A stretch of DNA of 55,292 nucleotides from positions 1 through 55,292 of the IMG/VR virus record IMGVR_UViG_3300022849_000036. The stretch is one strand, 5' to 3'. Numbering within the stretch: the first letter of the stretch is position 1; every line of letters starts with the position of its first letter. The stretch comes from a virus. A model generated the notes under the pieces. It saw only the letters and a program-made list of their open reading frames with translations. It was not told the DNA's origin and did not search any database. Position numbers and translations under genes: made by a program. Below, piece after piece: positions 23,003-32,456 of the stretch.

Positions 23003-24712
23003 ATGCAACTGAGCTTCGACCAAATTCGGCACTACTTCGAACACCGCCACCCAGGGCAGCACATTCCGGCGCGTGAGAAGGCTGCCGTGCGTTGCGCCTT
23101 CCACGACGAAGCGAATCCATCCTGCACGCTCTTCCTGGACGGCAACGGCGGCTTCAACTGCCACGCCTGCGGCGCCAAGGGCAACGTCTTCCAGTTCGAA
23201 GCGCGGTTCTCTCACTGCTCGCTGGAGCAAGCCGAAACCAACGTGGCTGAAATTACCGGAGCCGCGCCGGTGGCGCGCCGTGAGGGTGAGATGCAGCTCG
23301 GGCCCCCCGTGGCGATCTACGACTATCGCGACGAGAACGGATTGGCACTGTTCCAGAAGCGGCGTTACCAGCCAGAGATTGGCGAAAAGACCTTCCGCGT
23401 TTTCCGGTTGGTGGATGGTGCATGGAAGCCGGGCATCGACGCCAAGGAAGGCGAACGGACGCGGCGCGTGCTCTACAACCTGCCGCATCTGGTGAAATCT
23501 AACATCGCCATGGTTTGCGAAGGCGAAAAAGATGCCGACAACCTGCTGGAAGCCAATCTCTTTGCCAAGTACGCCTTTTCAATTGCCACGACGACGACCT
23601 ACGACGGCGCATGGCAGAAGGGGCATTCGCCGAAGTGGCTGGACTCTTACGCGCCGTATTTCACCGGCAAGCAGGTGATGATCTTCGCCGACCACGACGA
23701 GCCTGGCCAGATCTACGCAGAGACGGTTGCGGCTTCCGTTGCTCCCTTTGCCTATGCCGTGCGCGTGATCTCCTTCCCGGAGATGCCGGAGAAAAGCGAC
23801 GTCAGCGACTTTCTGAAAGAACACACCGTGGCCGAGCTGGAGAAGCGAATTGTGGAATCGCCGCTCTGGGTGGGGACGGATGCCAAGAGAGAGAACTGGC
23901 TGGTGGACGCTGTGGAATGGTCCATGACCGCCGATGCGGAAATTGAGTGGCTGGTGGATGGCGTAATCCAGGTAGGCGGCAACGGCATGATTGCGGCCGA
24001 GCCGAAGACTGGAAAATCCCTGGCATCGCTTGATCTGCTGCTTTCATTGGCCACAGGCAAGCCGTGGCTGGGGTGCAAGATTCCCCGGCGCATCCGCACG
24101 GCCTACATCAGCCGCGAGGATTCTCCGATGCTGACCAAGGTGCGCATGCAGGCTTTGCTGCGTGGAAAAGGCATTGACCCTGGGGAAGACCCGACAGGCT
24201 GGTTGTGGGTGAACACGCGCGAACAGCTTGGCGACTTTGACGTGGACAACGACGACCAGCTAACGCACATGGCCGAAGACCTGAAAGAGCGTGGCGTGGA
24301 GTTTGCCATCTTCGACGTGCTGAACCGGCTGCACAACCGCGACGAGAACAACAACACAGAGATGGCGCAGGTGGTGAAAAAGATTGGCCAGATGGGCCAG
24401 CAAGCCGGTTGTGCCATCGGCGTGATTCACCACGTGAGCAAGGAAGCAGGCAATGGTCGCTTCTTCACGCGCATTCGCGGAGCAACTTCGATTCACGGCT
24501 GGACGGAATGGTCGATCGGTTTCTCGATTGAAGACGCTGGAGAGAAAAAGATGATCCGTCGCGCCGAGTTTGAAACCAAGGCGGCTGAATCTCGTGAGCC
24601 GATCTCCTTCACCATTCAGCACGGCGGCGGGAACTTGGCTTTGGTGCCGCTGGAGAGGGGACCAATTCCGTTTGATCCCAATGTTCATGCATCGATTGAG
24701 AGGTATGACTAA
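23003..24712 (+). CDS. Primase-helicase fusion (569 aa)
   Basis: CHC2-type zinc finger with C31, H34, C53 and C56; a TOPRIM domain with CEGEKD (E173) and FADHDEPG (D230, D232); and a RepA-type ATPase with Walker A AAEPKTGKS (331-339) and IFDVLNRLH as Walker B. This is the primase plus replicative-helicase layout of phage and satellite replication. It probably acts at the phage fork. Gene end overlaps the next start by one base. Confidence 0.9.
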   Translation: MQLSFDQIRHYFEHRHPGQHIPAREKAAVRCAFHDEANPSCTLFLDGNGGFNCHACGAKGNVFQFEARFSHCSLEQAETNVAEITGAAPVARREGEMQLGPPVAIYDYRDENGLALFQKRRYQPEIGEKTFRVFRLVDGAWKPGIDAKEGERTRRVLYNLPHLVKSNIAMVCEGEKDADNLLEANLFAKYAFSIATTTTYDGAWQKGHSPKWLDSYAPYFTGKQVMIFADHDEPGQIYAETVAASVAPFAYAVRVISFPEMPEKSDVSDFLKEHTVAELEKRIVESPLWVGTDAKRENWLVDAVEWSMTADAEIEWLVDGVIQVGGNGMIAAEPKTGKSLASLDLLLSLATGKPWLGCKIPRRIRTAYISREDSPMLTKVRMQALLRGKGIDPGEDPTGWLWVNTREQLGDFDVDNDDQLTHMAEDLKERGVEFAIFDVLNRLHNRDENNNTEMAQVVKKIGQMGQQAGCAIGVIHHVSKEAGNGRFFTRIRGATSIHGWTEWSIGFSIEDAGEKKMIRRAEFETKAAESREPISFTIQHGGGNLALVPLERGPIPFDPNVHASIERYD

Positions 24713-24924
24713 TGGCTAAAACCGATGTAACCGTGACGATGAATCCGTTTGAGTTAGTACTTTTTCGGCGGGCATTGGCCAGAGCTGCCGACGAGCATCT
24801 GCTGGATCGCACTTGGGCGCTGCAGCGGATTTGCGCGCTTGACGTTCTGCGCTGGAATGCAGAGGAAAAAACGAAGAAAGCTGTTTACCGGTCTGTGGTG
24901 GTGCGCAGACGGAAAGTGGCTTGA
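24712..24924 (+). CDS. Small hypothetical protein (70 aa)
   Basis: One-base stop/start overlap (TAATG) with the primase-helicase. Hydrophobic-helical NPFELVLFRRALARAADEHL, then a basic end. Role unknown; likely co-translated with the replication gene. Confidence 0.6.
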   Translation: MAKTDVTVTMNPFELVLFRRALARAADEHLLDRTWALQRICALDVLRWNAEEKTKKAVYRSVVVRRRKVA

Positions 24925-24931
24925 GGCTGCC

Positions 24932-25120
24932 ATGAATATGCGCAAGTTGAAATACGTGCATCGGTTTGGGCTGTCAACCAAGCAGGCGGATAAGTTGCCA
25001 CCTCTTTTGGACCAGCTCGACCGATGCGCCGACGATGCATCGCGGCGCTTGCTGTTGGGAATTTCGAAACAGCAAAAAATCCATCCAAAGTTGAAGAATA
25101 CGCAACGAGCGGCAGCATAA
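24932..25120 (+). CDS. Small hypothetical protein (62 aa)
   Basis: ATG 24932, seven bases after the previous gene, with TTGAGG upstream. Basic and helical (MNMRKLKYVHRFGLSTKQAD). No family recognised. Confidence 0.55.
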   Translation: MNMRKLKYVHRFGLSTKQADKLPPLLDQLDRCADDASRRLLLGISKQQKIHPKLKNTQRAAA

Positions 25121-25141
25121 ACAGAGAACTGCGAGGCGAGC

Positions 25142-26482
25142 GTGTATCGAATCTTGGAAGGTGACGTGACGGAAGTGCTCCGCACTTTGGCGACAGAGAG
25201 TGTGCAGTGTGTCGTCACGTCGCCACCTTACTGGGGACTGCGGGATTACGGCACTGCGACATGGGATGGCGGCGATCCTGACTGCAAGCATGTTGCTCAT
25301 ACCATTCGTACTGGCTTGGGGCTGGCGGCGTTGGGTGAGCGGTTCCGTGGCGGCGGCCATAAGCAAGGCGAAGTAACCGAGATTCAGTATCGCGATGTAT
25401 GCGCGCAGTGTGGTGCGGTGCGTGTGGATCAACAGATTGGTTTGGAAAAGACACCTGAAGAATATGTCGACAAGATGGTGGCGGTGTTTGGCGAAGTACG
25501 ACGTGTGTTGCGCAAGGACGGAACGTGCTGGATGAATATGGGTGATTGCTACGCTTCGGGGGCAATCGGCGGTTCAAAAATTGGGATTAAAAATACTTTG
25601 CAAACGTGCTCACCTTCGGGTTACCACACTCTTCCCAAAACAGAGAATTTGGTTGCAGTACCACGTTCTGTTCCATGCGGAATGAAGCCCAAAGATCTTG
25701 TAGGCATGCCGTGGATGCTGGCATTTGCATTGCGTGCCGATGGTTGGTATTTGCGTCAGGACATTATCTGGGAAAAGCCAAATCCAATGCCGGAAAGTGT
25801 GCATGATCGTTGCACAAAGTCGCATGAGTATCTTTTTTTGCTGACGAAGTCGCCGCGATACTTCTTTGATCAGGCCGCAATCAGCGAGCCTGTTACTGGC
25901 AATGCGCATTCGCGTGGTACTGGCGTGAATCCAAAAGCAAAATGGAAGACACCAGATGGATGGGATACCAGCACAGGAAATGGTGGCCACGGATCTTTTC
26001 ACAAGGAAGGCCGTGAAGATGGGTTCGTTGGATACCAGCCGAAACTGCGGCCATTGGGTGAAAAAGGATCGCAAGCAGACCCCGACGAAGTTCGCAGTGC
26101 GCGCGGTGCAGCATTTGGTCGCGGCGCTGGCTGGCGCGAAGCAGGCCACATCAAGCAGAACGAGAGTTTTAGCGCTGCCGTGAAAGATCTTGTGGAAACA
26201 CGCAACAAGCGCAGCGTGTGGACGATTGCCACACAGGCGTTTCCCGAAGCACACTTTGCGACTTATCCGGAAAAGCTGGTGGAACCTTGCGTTCTGGCCG
26301 GAAGCAAAGAAGGCGATACCGTGCTGGACCCGTTTGCAGGCTCGGGAACTACGGGCGTGGTGGCACTGCGCTATGGCCGCAATTTTATCGGTATTGAGCT
26401 GAACGCGGAATATGCAGAGATGGCACGACGGCGCATTGAAGGTGACGCACCGTTGTTCAACAAACAGGAGAAAGCGGGATGA
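25142..26482 (+). CDS. DNA methyltransferase, beta class (446 aa)
   Basis: TSPPYWGLRDYG (motif IV) comes first and LDPFAGSGTTGVVALRYGRN (motif I) is near the C-terminus, the order of the beta class that methylates N4-cytosine or N6-adenine. A middle insertion carries YLFLLTKSPRYFFD, typical of the group. Start is GTG 25142; no in-frame ATG fits the first motif. Probably alters phage DNA to evade restriction. ATGA overlap with the next gene. Confidence 0.9.
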   Translation: MYRILEGDVTEVLRTLATESVQCVVTSPPYWGLRDYGTATWDGGDPDCKHVAHTIRTGLGLAALGERFRGGGHKQGEVTEIQYRDVCAQCGAVRVDQQIGLEKTPEEYVDKMVAVFGEVRRVLRKDGTCWMNMGDCYASGAIGGSKIGIKNTLQTCSPSGYHTLPKTENLVAVPRSVPCGMKPKDLVGMPWMLAFALRADGWYLRQDIIWEKPNPMPESVHDRCTKSHEYLFLLTKSPRYFFDQAAISEPVTGNAHSRGTGVNPKAKWKTPDGWDTSTGNGGHGSFHKEGREDGFVGYQPKLRPLGEKGSQADPDEVRSARGAAFGRGAGWREAGHIKQNESFSAAVKDLVETRNKRSVWTIATQAFPEAHFATYPEKLVEPCVLAGSKEGDTVLDPFAGSGTTGVVALRYGRNFIGIELNAEYAEMARRRIEGDAPLFNKQEKAG

Positions 26483-26691
26483 CAACTTTTCCGGAAACAC
26501 CTGCGGCCATTGCCGCTCGCCTGATTGAAGAAGACACGCAGATTGCTAAGTTGCTGGTGCTGGTGGTGCGCAAGGATGGGACGAGTTTTTCTTGCGACAA
26601 CGGCTTGACGATCGATGAGGCCAAGACGTTGACCGTTCACTTTAACACCTGGCTCGACAAGTATTCGGGTCAGGAAGAAAACACGGATTGA
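26479..26691 (+). CDS. Small acidic protein (70 aa)
   Basis: ATGA overlap with the methyltransferase. Contains LVVRKDGTSFSCDNGLTIDE; no family recognised. Likely translated with its neighbour. Confidence 0.6.
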   Translation: MTTFPETPAAIAARLIEEDTQIAKLLVLVVRKDGTSFSCDNGLTIDEAKTLTVHFNTWLDKYSGQEENTD

Positions 26692-26702
26692 GGAGAATCG
26701 GC

Positions 26703-27500
26703 ATGGGTACAGAAGCGTTTCAAGCGAACGAGCACGCTCTGATGCTCGTGAACACAGGTGGGATTGCTCCGGCGAAAAGTCTTGATGAACGGCTGCACGA
26801 GAGTGATCGAGCAATTACCGAATCGTGGGTGGCGCTGAACAAGCGGTCAATGCTGATTGGCTGGGAGGGCTACTTCATCAAGCGCTACAACGGCTGGGAA
26901 CGGTTGGGTTATCCCGACGAAAAGAGCTACCGCGCCAGCAAAGGCATTGGCCGCTCAACCTGGTACATGATGGTGGGTTTGGCGGAGCAGTTGCAGATGC
27001 TCAGCAAAGAGCAATTTCTTTCAATGACGATTGAAAACGCCGAGGAATTGGCCAAGGCCCCTTCTGCGATGCGTGCTGACCCTGCCTTGCTGAATGCAGC
27101 CGCCACCATGCAGGCGCGAGAGTTCCAAAGCGAAGTGGGGAAGTATGCGGCATTGGCCGAGAATACGTCGCCCAAAGACAGAAGCACCTCGGTGAAATGG
27201 AGCGTTAGACAGTCGCAACGCGAGTTCATCGAGAGCGGCCTTGAGGAATGGCAACACGAGCACGGCATTGACGACCCCGGCTATGCGCTGGAGCTGCTGC
27301 TTGCCGAATACCACGACAAGCCAACGCTGGTGGGCTTTATGGCCGAGTCGATTCCACGGTTGACGCGCGCAGTCACAGAAGCACACAGCGTGGAAGAGCT
27401 GGAAGCGCTGCGCACGTTATTCGCGGCGCACATCCAAGAAATGGGCGAGATTTTAAAGGTTTGCTGCGGCGAAAGCAGCGCGAGCGAGGAAGCGGCATGA
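26703..27500 (+). CDS. Helical DNA-binding-like protein (265 aa)
   Basis: Residues ~40-90 include a helix-turn-helix-like passage (KSYRASKGIGRSTWYMMVGL) as in phage proteins that start with a short host-recognition helix. The C-terminal half is helical and acidic. No family can be named. GGAG lies before ATG 26703. Ends in an ATGA overlap with the protease-like gene. Confidence 0.55.
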   Translation: MGTEAFQANEHALMLVNTGGIAPAKSLDERLHESDRAITESWVALNKRSMLIGWEGYFIKRYNGWERLGYPDEKSYRASKGIGRSTWYMMVGLAEQLQMLSKEQFLSMTIENAEELAKAPSAMRADPALLNAAATMQAREFQSEVGKYAALAENTSPKDRSTSVKWSVRQSQREFIESGLEEWQHEHGIDDPGYALELLLAEYHDKPTLVGFMAESIPRLTRAVTEAHSVEELEALRTLFAAHIQEMGEILKVCCGESSASEEAA

Positions 27501-28252
27501 GACAGCATGAGTTGTTTGGAAAACGGCTTGGGCGCAAGGCGATCAAAACAGATACGCGCACGCTGAAGTTTGCCAAGTATCTGACTCCAGCGTTGCCCAC
27601 ACCGCCCGCAAGCGCGGACTGGACCAAGGGCACTGCGCAATGGGGCATGATGCTCAACGACACGTTGGGTGATTGCACGATTGCCGGCTGTGGCCATGCC
27701 GTGCAGGTGTGGTCTGCCAACACCACCAGCATGATCACGATTGCCGATTCGGTGATTGAAAGCGCCTACGAAAGTTGGGACGGCTATGTGCCGGGAGACT
27801 CCACAACGGACAATGGCGGCGTGGAACTGGATGTGCTGACCAAGTGGCGCAAGTACGGCTTGGGTGGCCATGCCCTGGGTGCCTTTGCCTCTGCCGACTT
27901 CCAAAACCTGACCGAGATTCAGCAAGCCATTTTTTTGTTTGGCGGCGTGTACATCGGATTGAACCTGCCGGTGACGGCGCAGAACCAGACGGTATGGGAT
28001 GTGACCAGCCAAACGGGCGAAAATGCCGAACCGGGAAGTTGGGGTGGCCACTGCGTCTTTGTGCCAAAGTACGATGCCGGGAGTTTCACCTGCATTACCT
28101 GGGGAGGCCCGCTGCAGATGACCAAGGCATTTTGGGATAAGTATTGCGACGAGACGTACGCGCTGATCGGCGCCGATTGGCTGACGACCGGCAAAGCTCC
28201 TTCTGGGTTTGATGCGGCAGCGTTGAACGCAGATTTGGATGCGATTCGCTAA
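27497..28252 (+). CDS. Papain-like cysteine-protease-fold protein (251 aa)
   Basis: TLGDCTIAGCGHAVQVW looks like a catalytic-cysteine helix, GGHCVFVPKYD like the histidine region, and TWGGP follows. The arrangement fits papain-fold proteins of unknown substrate in phages. Active-site assignment is by pattern only. Overlaps the previous stop by four bases. Confidence 0.6.
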   Translation: MRQHELFGKRLGRKAIKTDTRTLKFAKYLTPALPTPPASADWTKGTAQWGMMLNDTLGDCTIAGCGHAVQVWSANTTSMITIADSVIESAYESWDGYVPGDSTTDNGGVELDVLTKWRKYGLGGHALGAFASADFQNLTEIQQAIFLFGGVYIGLNLPVTAQNQTVWDVTSQTGENAEPGSWGGHCVFVPKYDAGSFTCITWGGPLQMTKAFWDKYCDETYALIGADWLTTGKAPSGFDAAALNADLDAIR

Positions 28253-28338
28253 AGCCGTCGCACGAGTTGGCCGTTCTGCATCTCCCGCTGCCGAAGGGAA
28301 CGGATTGCAGTTTGATCCGCAGGGACGGCTTTGAGGGG

Positions 28339-28374
28339 GGGGAGATTGCTTCTATACAGCAATCTCCCCACTTT
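28339..28374 (+). terminator. Intrinsic terminator
   Basis: GGGGAGATTGCT pairs with AGCAATCTCCCC (12 pairs), loop TCTATAC, then ACTTTT. Ends the replication/methyltransferase unit. Confidence 0.85.
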
Positions 28375-28399
28375 TCCAATCTCTGGATGGAGGTGATAC

Positions 28400-29242
28400 G
28401 TGGGCACAACCTTAAGCTTGTTTTCTGACGCACGCAATGCGCAAATTCCGCCGCAGGTTCCAGTGAGAATGAGTAGCCGCGAGATTGCGGCGCTGACTGG
28501 GAAAGAACACAGGAATGTGCTGCGCGATATTCGTGCGATGTTGTGCGACCTTTATCCCCGGCCAGGAATCGATCCTTCGACCTTGAGCTTTGAAGAAAAG
28601 GGTGCTGCAAACTCTTTAGATTCAATAGCTCAAAAACGAGCTATTGAGAACAAAGGGGTTAACGTCTACGTGGATAACCTGGGTTCTATCGCTGAAATCC
28701 AGTTGCCGAAGCGAGAGACGCTGGTGTTGATCTCTGGCTACCGGGTGGATTTGCGCGCCAGGATCATTGACCGGTGGCAGGAGTTGGAAACACAGTTGGC
28801 CGGTCCGGCGTTGGTTGACTTGACCGATCCGGGCACTGCGGCTTTGGCGCTGGCAGAGCGCTATCGGCAGTACGCGGCCGAGTACCAGCTGCGGCAACAG
28901 CGCGAGCGGGAGATTGAAGCGCTTGAAAAGCAAAAGGCGATCATGGCTCCCAAAGCGCAAATTGCAGACCGGATTGCCACAGCCGATGGTTTGCACACCA
29001 TGCTGGAAGCCGCCAAGATTTTGCAGACGGGACGCACCCGGCTGTTTGTCCTTTTGCGGTTAAAACAAATTTTCATTACTGATAACCTGCCGTACCAGCG
29101 CTACATCGAGTTGGGCTATTTTGTGGTAAAGGAAAAGACTTATTTTGAGGGTGGATTTGAACACTTGTATTCGCAGGTGCTAGTTACAGGAAAAGGGCTT
29201 AATTGGCTGGCTAGATTGATTGACAACGATGTAATGAGTTAG
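28400..29242 (+). CDS. Phage antirepressor, Rha + KilAC type (280 aa)
   Basis: The N-terminal Rha-like domain (SSREIAALTGKEHRNVLRDI) is split by a short insertion and ends ETLVLISGYR. The C-terminal ANT/KilAC domain reads TADGLHTMLEAAKILQTGRT and later YQRYIELGYFVVKE. Such proteins inactivate repressors and set lysis-lysogeny. Start is GTG 28400 after GGAGG. The stop codon TAG is provided by the MITE-like insertion. Confidence 0.85.
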   Translation: MGTTLSLFSDARNAQIPPQVPVRMSSREIAALTGKEHRNVLRDIRAMLCDLYPRPGIDPSTLSFEEKGAANSLDSIAQKRAIENKGVNVYVDNLGSIAEIQLPKRETLVLISGYRVDLRARIIDRWQELETQLAGPALVDLTDPGTAALALAERYRQYAAEYQLRQQREREIEALEKQKAIMAPKAQIADRIATADGLHTMLEAAKILQTGRTRLFVLLRLKQIFITDNLPYQRYIELGYFVVKEKTYFEGGFEHLYSQVLVTGKGLNWLARLIDNDVMS

Positions 29243-29355
29243 AGCATTTTTCCAATACACGTGCAGTGTTGAGTGGCGTGCAAGGTGGCTTTTTCTTAAG
29301 GAAAAATCCACTCGGCATCCTGCTTTCGCTCTACACCAATTGGAAAAATGCTCTA
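29240..29355 (+). mobile_element. MITE-like insertion with TA target duplication
   Basis: Perfect 15-base inverted repeats GAGCATTTTTCCAAT (29242-29256) and ATTGGAAAAATGCTC (29339-29353) bound 112 bases with no gene. TA flanks both ends, the target duplication of IS630/Tc1-type elements. It ends the antirepressor gene. A large stem-loop attenuator is the alternative. Confidence 0.6.
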
Positions 29356-29373
29356 GTGGGAAGTTAGGTGGGA

Positions 29374-29451
29374 ATGGGATTGGAATTATTGCTGTTGGTG
29401 GTAACTCTTGTTTTGGCTCGTGCGCTGCTTGTTCCACCTAAGAGGAAGTAA
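29374..29451 (+). CDS. Tiny membrane protein (25 aa)
   Basis: MGLELLLLVVTLVLARALLV plus a PPKRK tail: one membrane span with a basic cytoplasmic end. AGGTGGG precedes the ATG and the next gene follows after three bases. Confidence 0.45.
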   Translation: MGLELLLLVVTLVLARALLVPPKRK

Positions 29452-29454
29452 CGG

Positions 29455-29691
29455 ATGACGCTCAAAAAAGTTTACGCGTGCAGCTGCTGTGGGGTTGAGC
29501 ACAAGGACGCCAACCATTGGTTTGTTCTTGTGTCGACGCACGTCGGCTTCCACTTGCAAACGTGGGAAAGGGCGGTGCAGGAGCACCGGCTCGACGAAGA
29601 CGAAACCGAGCATGTGTGTGGGCAGGCTTGCGCGCACAAACTCTTGGATCGATTTATGGCTGGTGCCAAACCAGAAGTATTGGCACCTTAG
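29455..29691 (+). CDS. Zinc-finger-type small protein (78 aa)
   Basis: Two cysteine pairs: CSCC near residue 9 and CGQAC near 55, with HKLLDRF after. A frequent type of small phage protein, probably zinc-binding. GAGGAAG precedes ATG 29455. Confidence 0.65.
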   Translation: MTLKKVYACSCCGVEHKDANHWFVLVSTHVGFHLQTWERAVQEHRLDEDETEHVCGQACAHKLLDRFMAGAKPEVLAP

Positions 29692-29729
29692 TAACGCACA
29701 GGAAACCAAATTCCATCGAGGAGAAGATA

Positions 29730-30665
29730 ATGCCAAATTTTGCGACTGTATTTTCAGGAGCACGTCAGCGCACCATCGATCGGTTGACGGGCCATTCTAG
29801 TGCATCGACAGACATCATGGTTGCGCCGACGGAAGAAGAAGCCTATCGGCTGACTGGCGTTCGATCCCTGCCATCCCTGCCGACCCTGCAGACAGAGCTT
29901 GCAGCGCTGCGGCAGAACAATGCGATCTACGCCCCGGCAATTCCGGCTCAGTGGCCATGGAATACGGACCTTTCACGCAGTGGCCAAGGAACCGGTGCGT
30001 CGGTAAGCTATGCGGGACTCCAGCGTGCGTACAGCTACTGGTATAGCAATAGCAGCGGTTCTTATACCCCGGTTGGCCAAGGCATATACGGTTTCAATGG
30101 GGGTGATACGGCAAATGCTATGACTCCGGCGCTTGAAGTGGTGGATGAGCCGAGCCGGGATATGTTGCAGCGGGTACCGGTGGAAGTCCAGGATCTGGAC
30201 TTGACCGATCCACGGCAAAAGCTGGCGAGTGAAGCGGAAGCGCTGTTGGGCTACACCCCGCTGCGCCAGGAGCTGCGTACGCCTGGCACGCTGAAGCGGG
30301 TGCTGGCCAAGCTGGAAATTCAAGTGCTCGAAGAAAAGGGCGTTTCTGCGTACAAGAAGCAGATGGCTCAGCACTACAGCACCTCTGGCAAGATGTTCGA
30401 CCCGACATGGCGGATTACGCCTTTGAAGGACTATCGCCAGCCGGTGCCGGAGTTTGCGCTGCAAAAGGCTATCGAGATCAAGCGCGAGCTGCCGGAAGCC
30501 ATGTTTTACGTGGAACAGCTGGCAATTGATCCCTTTTTGATCGTGACGCTGACTCCGCTGCAAGACTTTATGACTTTTTCGCGCACCCTGACGCGTGAAC
30601 TGGACCCGGAAACCGCCGCGTACGTTGAGGCGTGGTCCGAGCCGAAGTTTGAAGCGACGATGTGA
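29730..30665 (+). CDS. Hypothetical protein (311 aa)
   Basis: ATG 29730 with GAGGAGA upstream; the open frame runs further 5' but only out of the zinc-finger gene. Soluble, with an aromatic serine-rich stretch near 100-130 and a helical C-terminal half. No domain recognised. It could be a structural or early protein; nothing here decides. Confidence 0.6.
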   Translation: MPNFATVFSGARQRTIDRLTGHSSASTDIMVAPTEEEAYRLTGVRSLPSLPTLQTELAALRQNNAIYAPAIPAQWPWNTDLSRSGQGTGASVSYAGLQRAYSYWYSNSSGSYTPVGQGIYGFNGGDTANAMTPALEVVDEPSRDMLQRVPVEVQDLDLTDPRQKLASEAEALLGYTPLRQELRTPGTLKRVLAKLEIQVLEEKGVSAYKKQMAQHYSTSGKMFDPTWRITPLKDYRQPVPEFALQKAIEIKRELPEAMFYVEQLAIDPFLIVTLTPLQDFMTFSRTLTRELDPETAAYVEAWSEPKFEATM

Positions 30666-30681
30666 GCACGCCCGCAGTGAG

Positions 30682-30721
30682 CAGTAAGTAGCTGACAGTT
30701 GAAACTGTTGGCCGCTTACTG
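30682..30721 (+). terminator. Nested hairpin
   Basis: CAGTAAG/CTTACTG outside, CAGTT/AACTG inside. No U-tract. It is the main structure in the 175-base gap before 30841. Confidence 0.4.
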
Positions 30722-30840
30722 TTTACTGAAAGGATGCGCGTAGGCTTTTGTTGGACAAAGGGGGCTCTTTATCATAGAGTGTCTTCGACAACCCTTTTTG
30801 GACTGTGCAGTAATGACCTGTAATGCCCTGGAGGAAACGA

Positions 30841-32067
30841 ATGAGAAATCCATTGATGCGTGACAAGTTGGCAGCCGTTCTAGTATCCCCGAGCGATCAA
30901 CTCCACCGAAAGACAGAGGTATTGATTGCATCTGCGATAAAGTCTGCTAGACGATCTCCAAAGAAGAAACCTATTTCCACTGTTTTCAAGAATCCATATC
31001 AGGCGATTGCCGGTACGCCTTTCACAAAAGAGCCTTCCGCGCCTCGGTATGTGACGCCGCCCAGTAGAAAAAATGCATTTTCTGTTCATGTGTACCCTGT
31101 TTCGCCGGAATTGGTAGAAAAGTCTGAACCTCCTTTGCCAGAACCCAAGGTGGAAGAACCAAAGATTGAAGAGCCAAAGGCCGAAGAAGTAAAGATTGAA
31201 GAGCCAAAAGTTGAAGAAACGAAGGTTGAAACCCCTGTTGCTGTTGCGCCGGAAGCGCCGCCACAACAGGCCCCGGCACCTGAACCTGTAGCCGAAATTC
31301 CTATTATTCCTGAGATCGAGGCACCTGCTGAAGTAGATGCACCTAAACTCAGCTTGGTTGCCACGGTGACACCGATTCGGCCGCCAGAAACTCCAGAGGT
31401 TTTGGTTTTAGATCCCAATGAAAAGGTGGTGGAAGAGCACCCCGGCCAAGAAGAGACGCCACAATCTGTTGCTGCGTTACCTCAGAGCCTCAAATGGTTG
31501 GAGCAATCGACGCCTTTCGATGGTCATTTACGTTCGATGGTGGACCAATTGCGCACGGCAAAGACGAGCGTCGTTTTTACGTTGGACCAATCTACCGCCC
31601 GACAAACTGATTTGAGAGCCCAGCTCGCCGTCCTTCAAGACAAACTGGACAAAGAAGAGTTTTTAGGTGAGCAGCAGCGCGAATATTTGCACCAGTTGGA
31701 TGAAGTGATTGCAGCCTGTGCGCTGGTGGCGGAACAAAGCTCAAGTGTTGAATCCATCTTGCGGGCCCCTGCGCACACTGCGCATAAGCATCATGAGGGG
31801 GAAGAGAAGCGCCAATATCACAGGTCTTCCCTCAACTCTCCAACAGCGTGCCATCGCGAGGATGTGCTGAAGGTGATTAAAGAAAACCCTGGCCGCAAGT
31901 GGAGCAATGCCGAGGTTGTCCAAGCGCTGCCAGCAGCAAAACGTGCAAATGCCAAACAATATGTGTACGCGCTGTTGTCGACTTTGAATAGAGATGGCGT
32001 GATTCAACGGATCGCCCCCGGAATCTATGTTTGCCAAGAGCATAAGGATGCGGTAGAGGAGGCATGA
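30841..32067 (+). CDS. Modular protein: Pro/Glu-rich linker and winged helix (408 aa)
   Basis: Basic N-terminus (~1-85), then a repetitive PKVEEPKIEEPKAEE linker (~95-200), a coiled-coil part (~225-290) and a C-terminal winged-helix-like domain (WSNAEVVQALPAAKRANAKQ, then GVIQRIAPGIYV). It probably binds DNA and bridges something else. GGAGG precedes ATG 30841. I know no family with this whole layout. Confidence 0.6.
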   Translation: MRNPLMRDKLAAVLVSPSDQLHRKTEVLIASAIKSARRSPKKKPISTVFKNPYQAIAGTPFTKEPSAPRYVTPPSRKNAFSVHVYPVSPELVEKSEPPLPEPKVEEPKIEEPKAEEVKIEEPKVEETKVETPVAVAPEAPPQQAPAPEPVAEIPIIPEIEAPAEVDAPKLSLVATVTPIRPPETPEVLVLDPNEKVVEEHPGQEETPQSVAALPQSLKWLEQSTPFDGHLRSMVDQLRTAKTSVVFTLDQSTARQTDLRAQLAVLQDKLDKEEFLGEQQREYLHQLDEVIAACALVAEQSSSVESILRAPAHTAHKHHEGEEKRQYHRSSLNSPTACHREDVLKVIKENPGRKWSNAEVVQALPAAKRANAKQYVYALLSTLNRDGVIQRIAPGIYVCQEHKDAVEEA

Positions 32068-32456
32068 TGGGTACTGAGGACGAATCTGAACATCCGTGGA
32101 TTGGCTCGTATGTTTTGAACGACGAAGGCAATCCGGTGCCCGAGCACGATGTGCTGAAATGGGCCGAATGGCTCGAAGCCCATGATCGCCATTTGGCAAC
32201 CACCAACTTCAGTTGGGGGAAAGTCTCAACTATCTTCCTCGGTTTGGACGAAAGGTTCCTCTCATTTTGTCTGCAAGATCCGCTCCTTCACGAGCCGGTG
32301 CTTTGGGAAACGATGGTGTTTGGTGGTCCTCTCAACGGAGAACAGCGGCGGTATACCTCGAAGGAAGAAGCGTTAGAAGGCCATCGCCATCTGGTTGAAG
32401 AATGCAAGGAGGCAGAAAAGCATTGCGCCAGTCGCTTTAATCCAGCCCTAAACTGA
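32064..32456 (+). CDS. Conserved-type phage protein (130 aa)
   Basis: ATGA overlap with the winged-helix gene. VSTIFLGLDERFL followed by PVLWETMVFGG and RRYTSKEEALEGH is a pattern frequent in phage proteins of unknown role. Its end overlaps the converging resolvase-like gene by nine bases. Confidence 0.7.
   Translation: MMGTEDESEHPWIGSYVLNDEGNPVPEHDVLKWAEWLEAHDRHLATTNFSWGKVSTIFLGLDERFLSFCLQDPLLHEPVLWETMVFGGPLNGEQRRYTSKEEALEGHRHLVEECKEAEKHCASRFNPALN

Noticed and set aside
23073-23946. Long frames in other phases over the primase-helicase
   Set aside because: Arg/Ser-rich compositional shadows with no motif, unlike the second frame over the methyltransferase.
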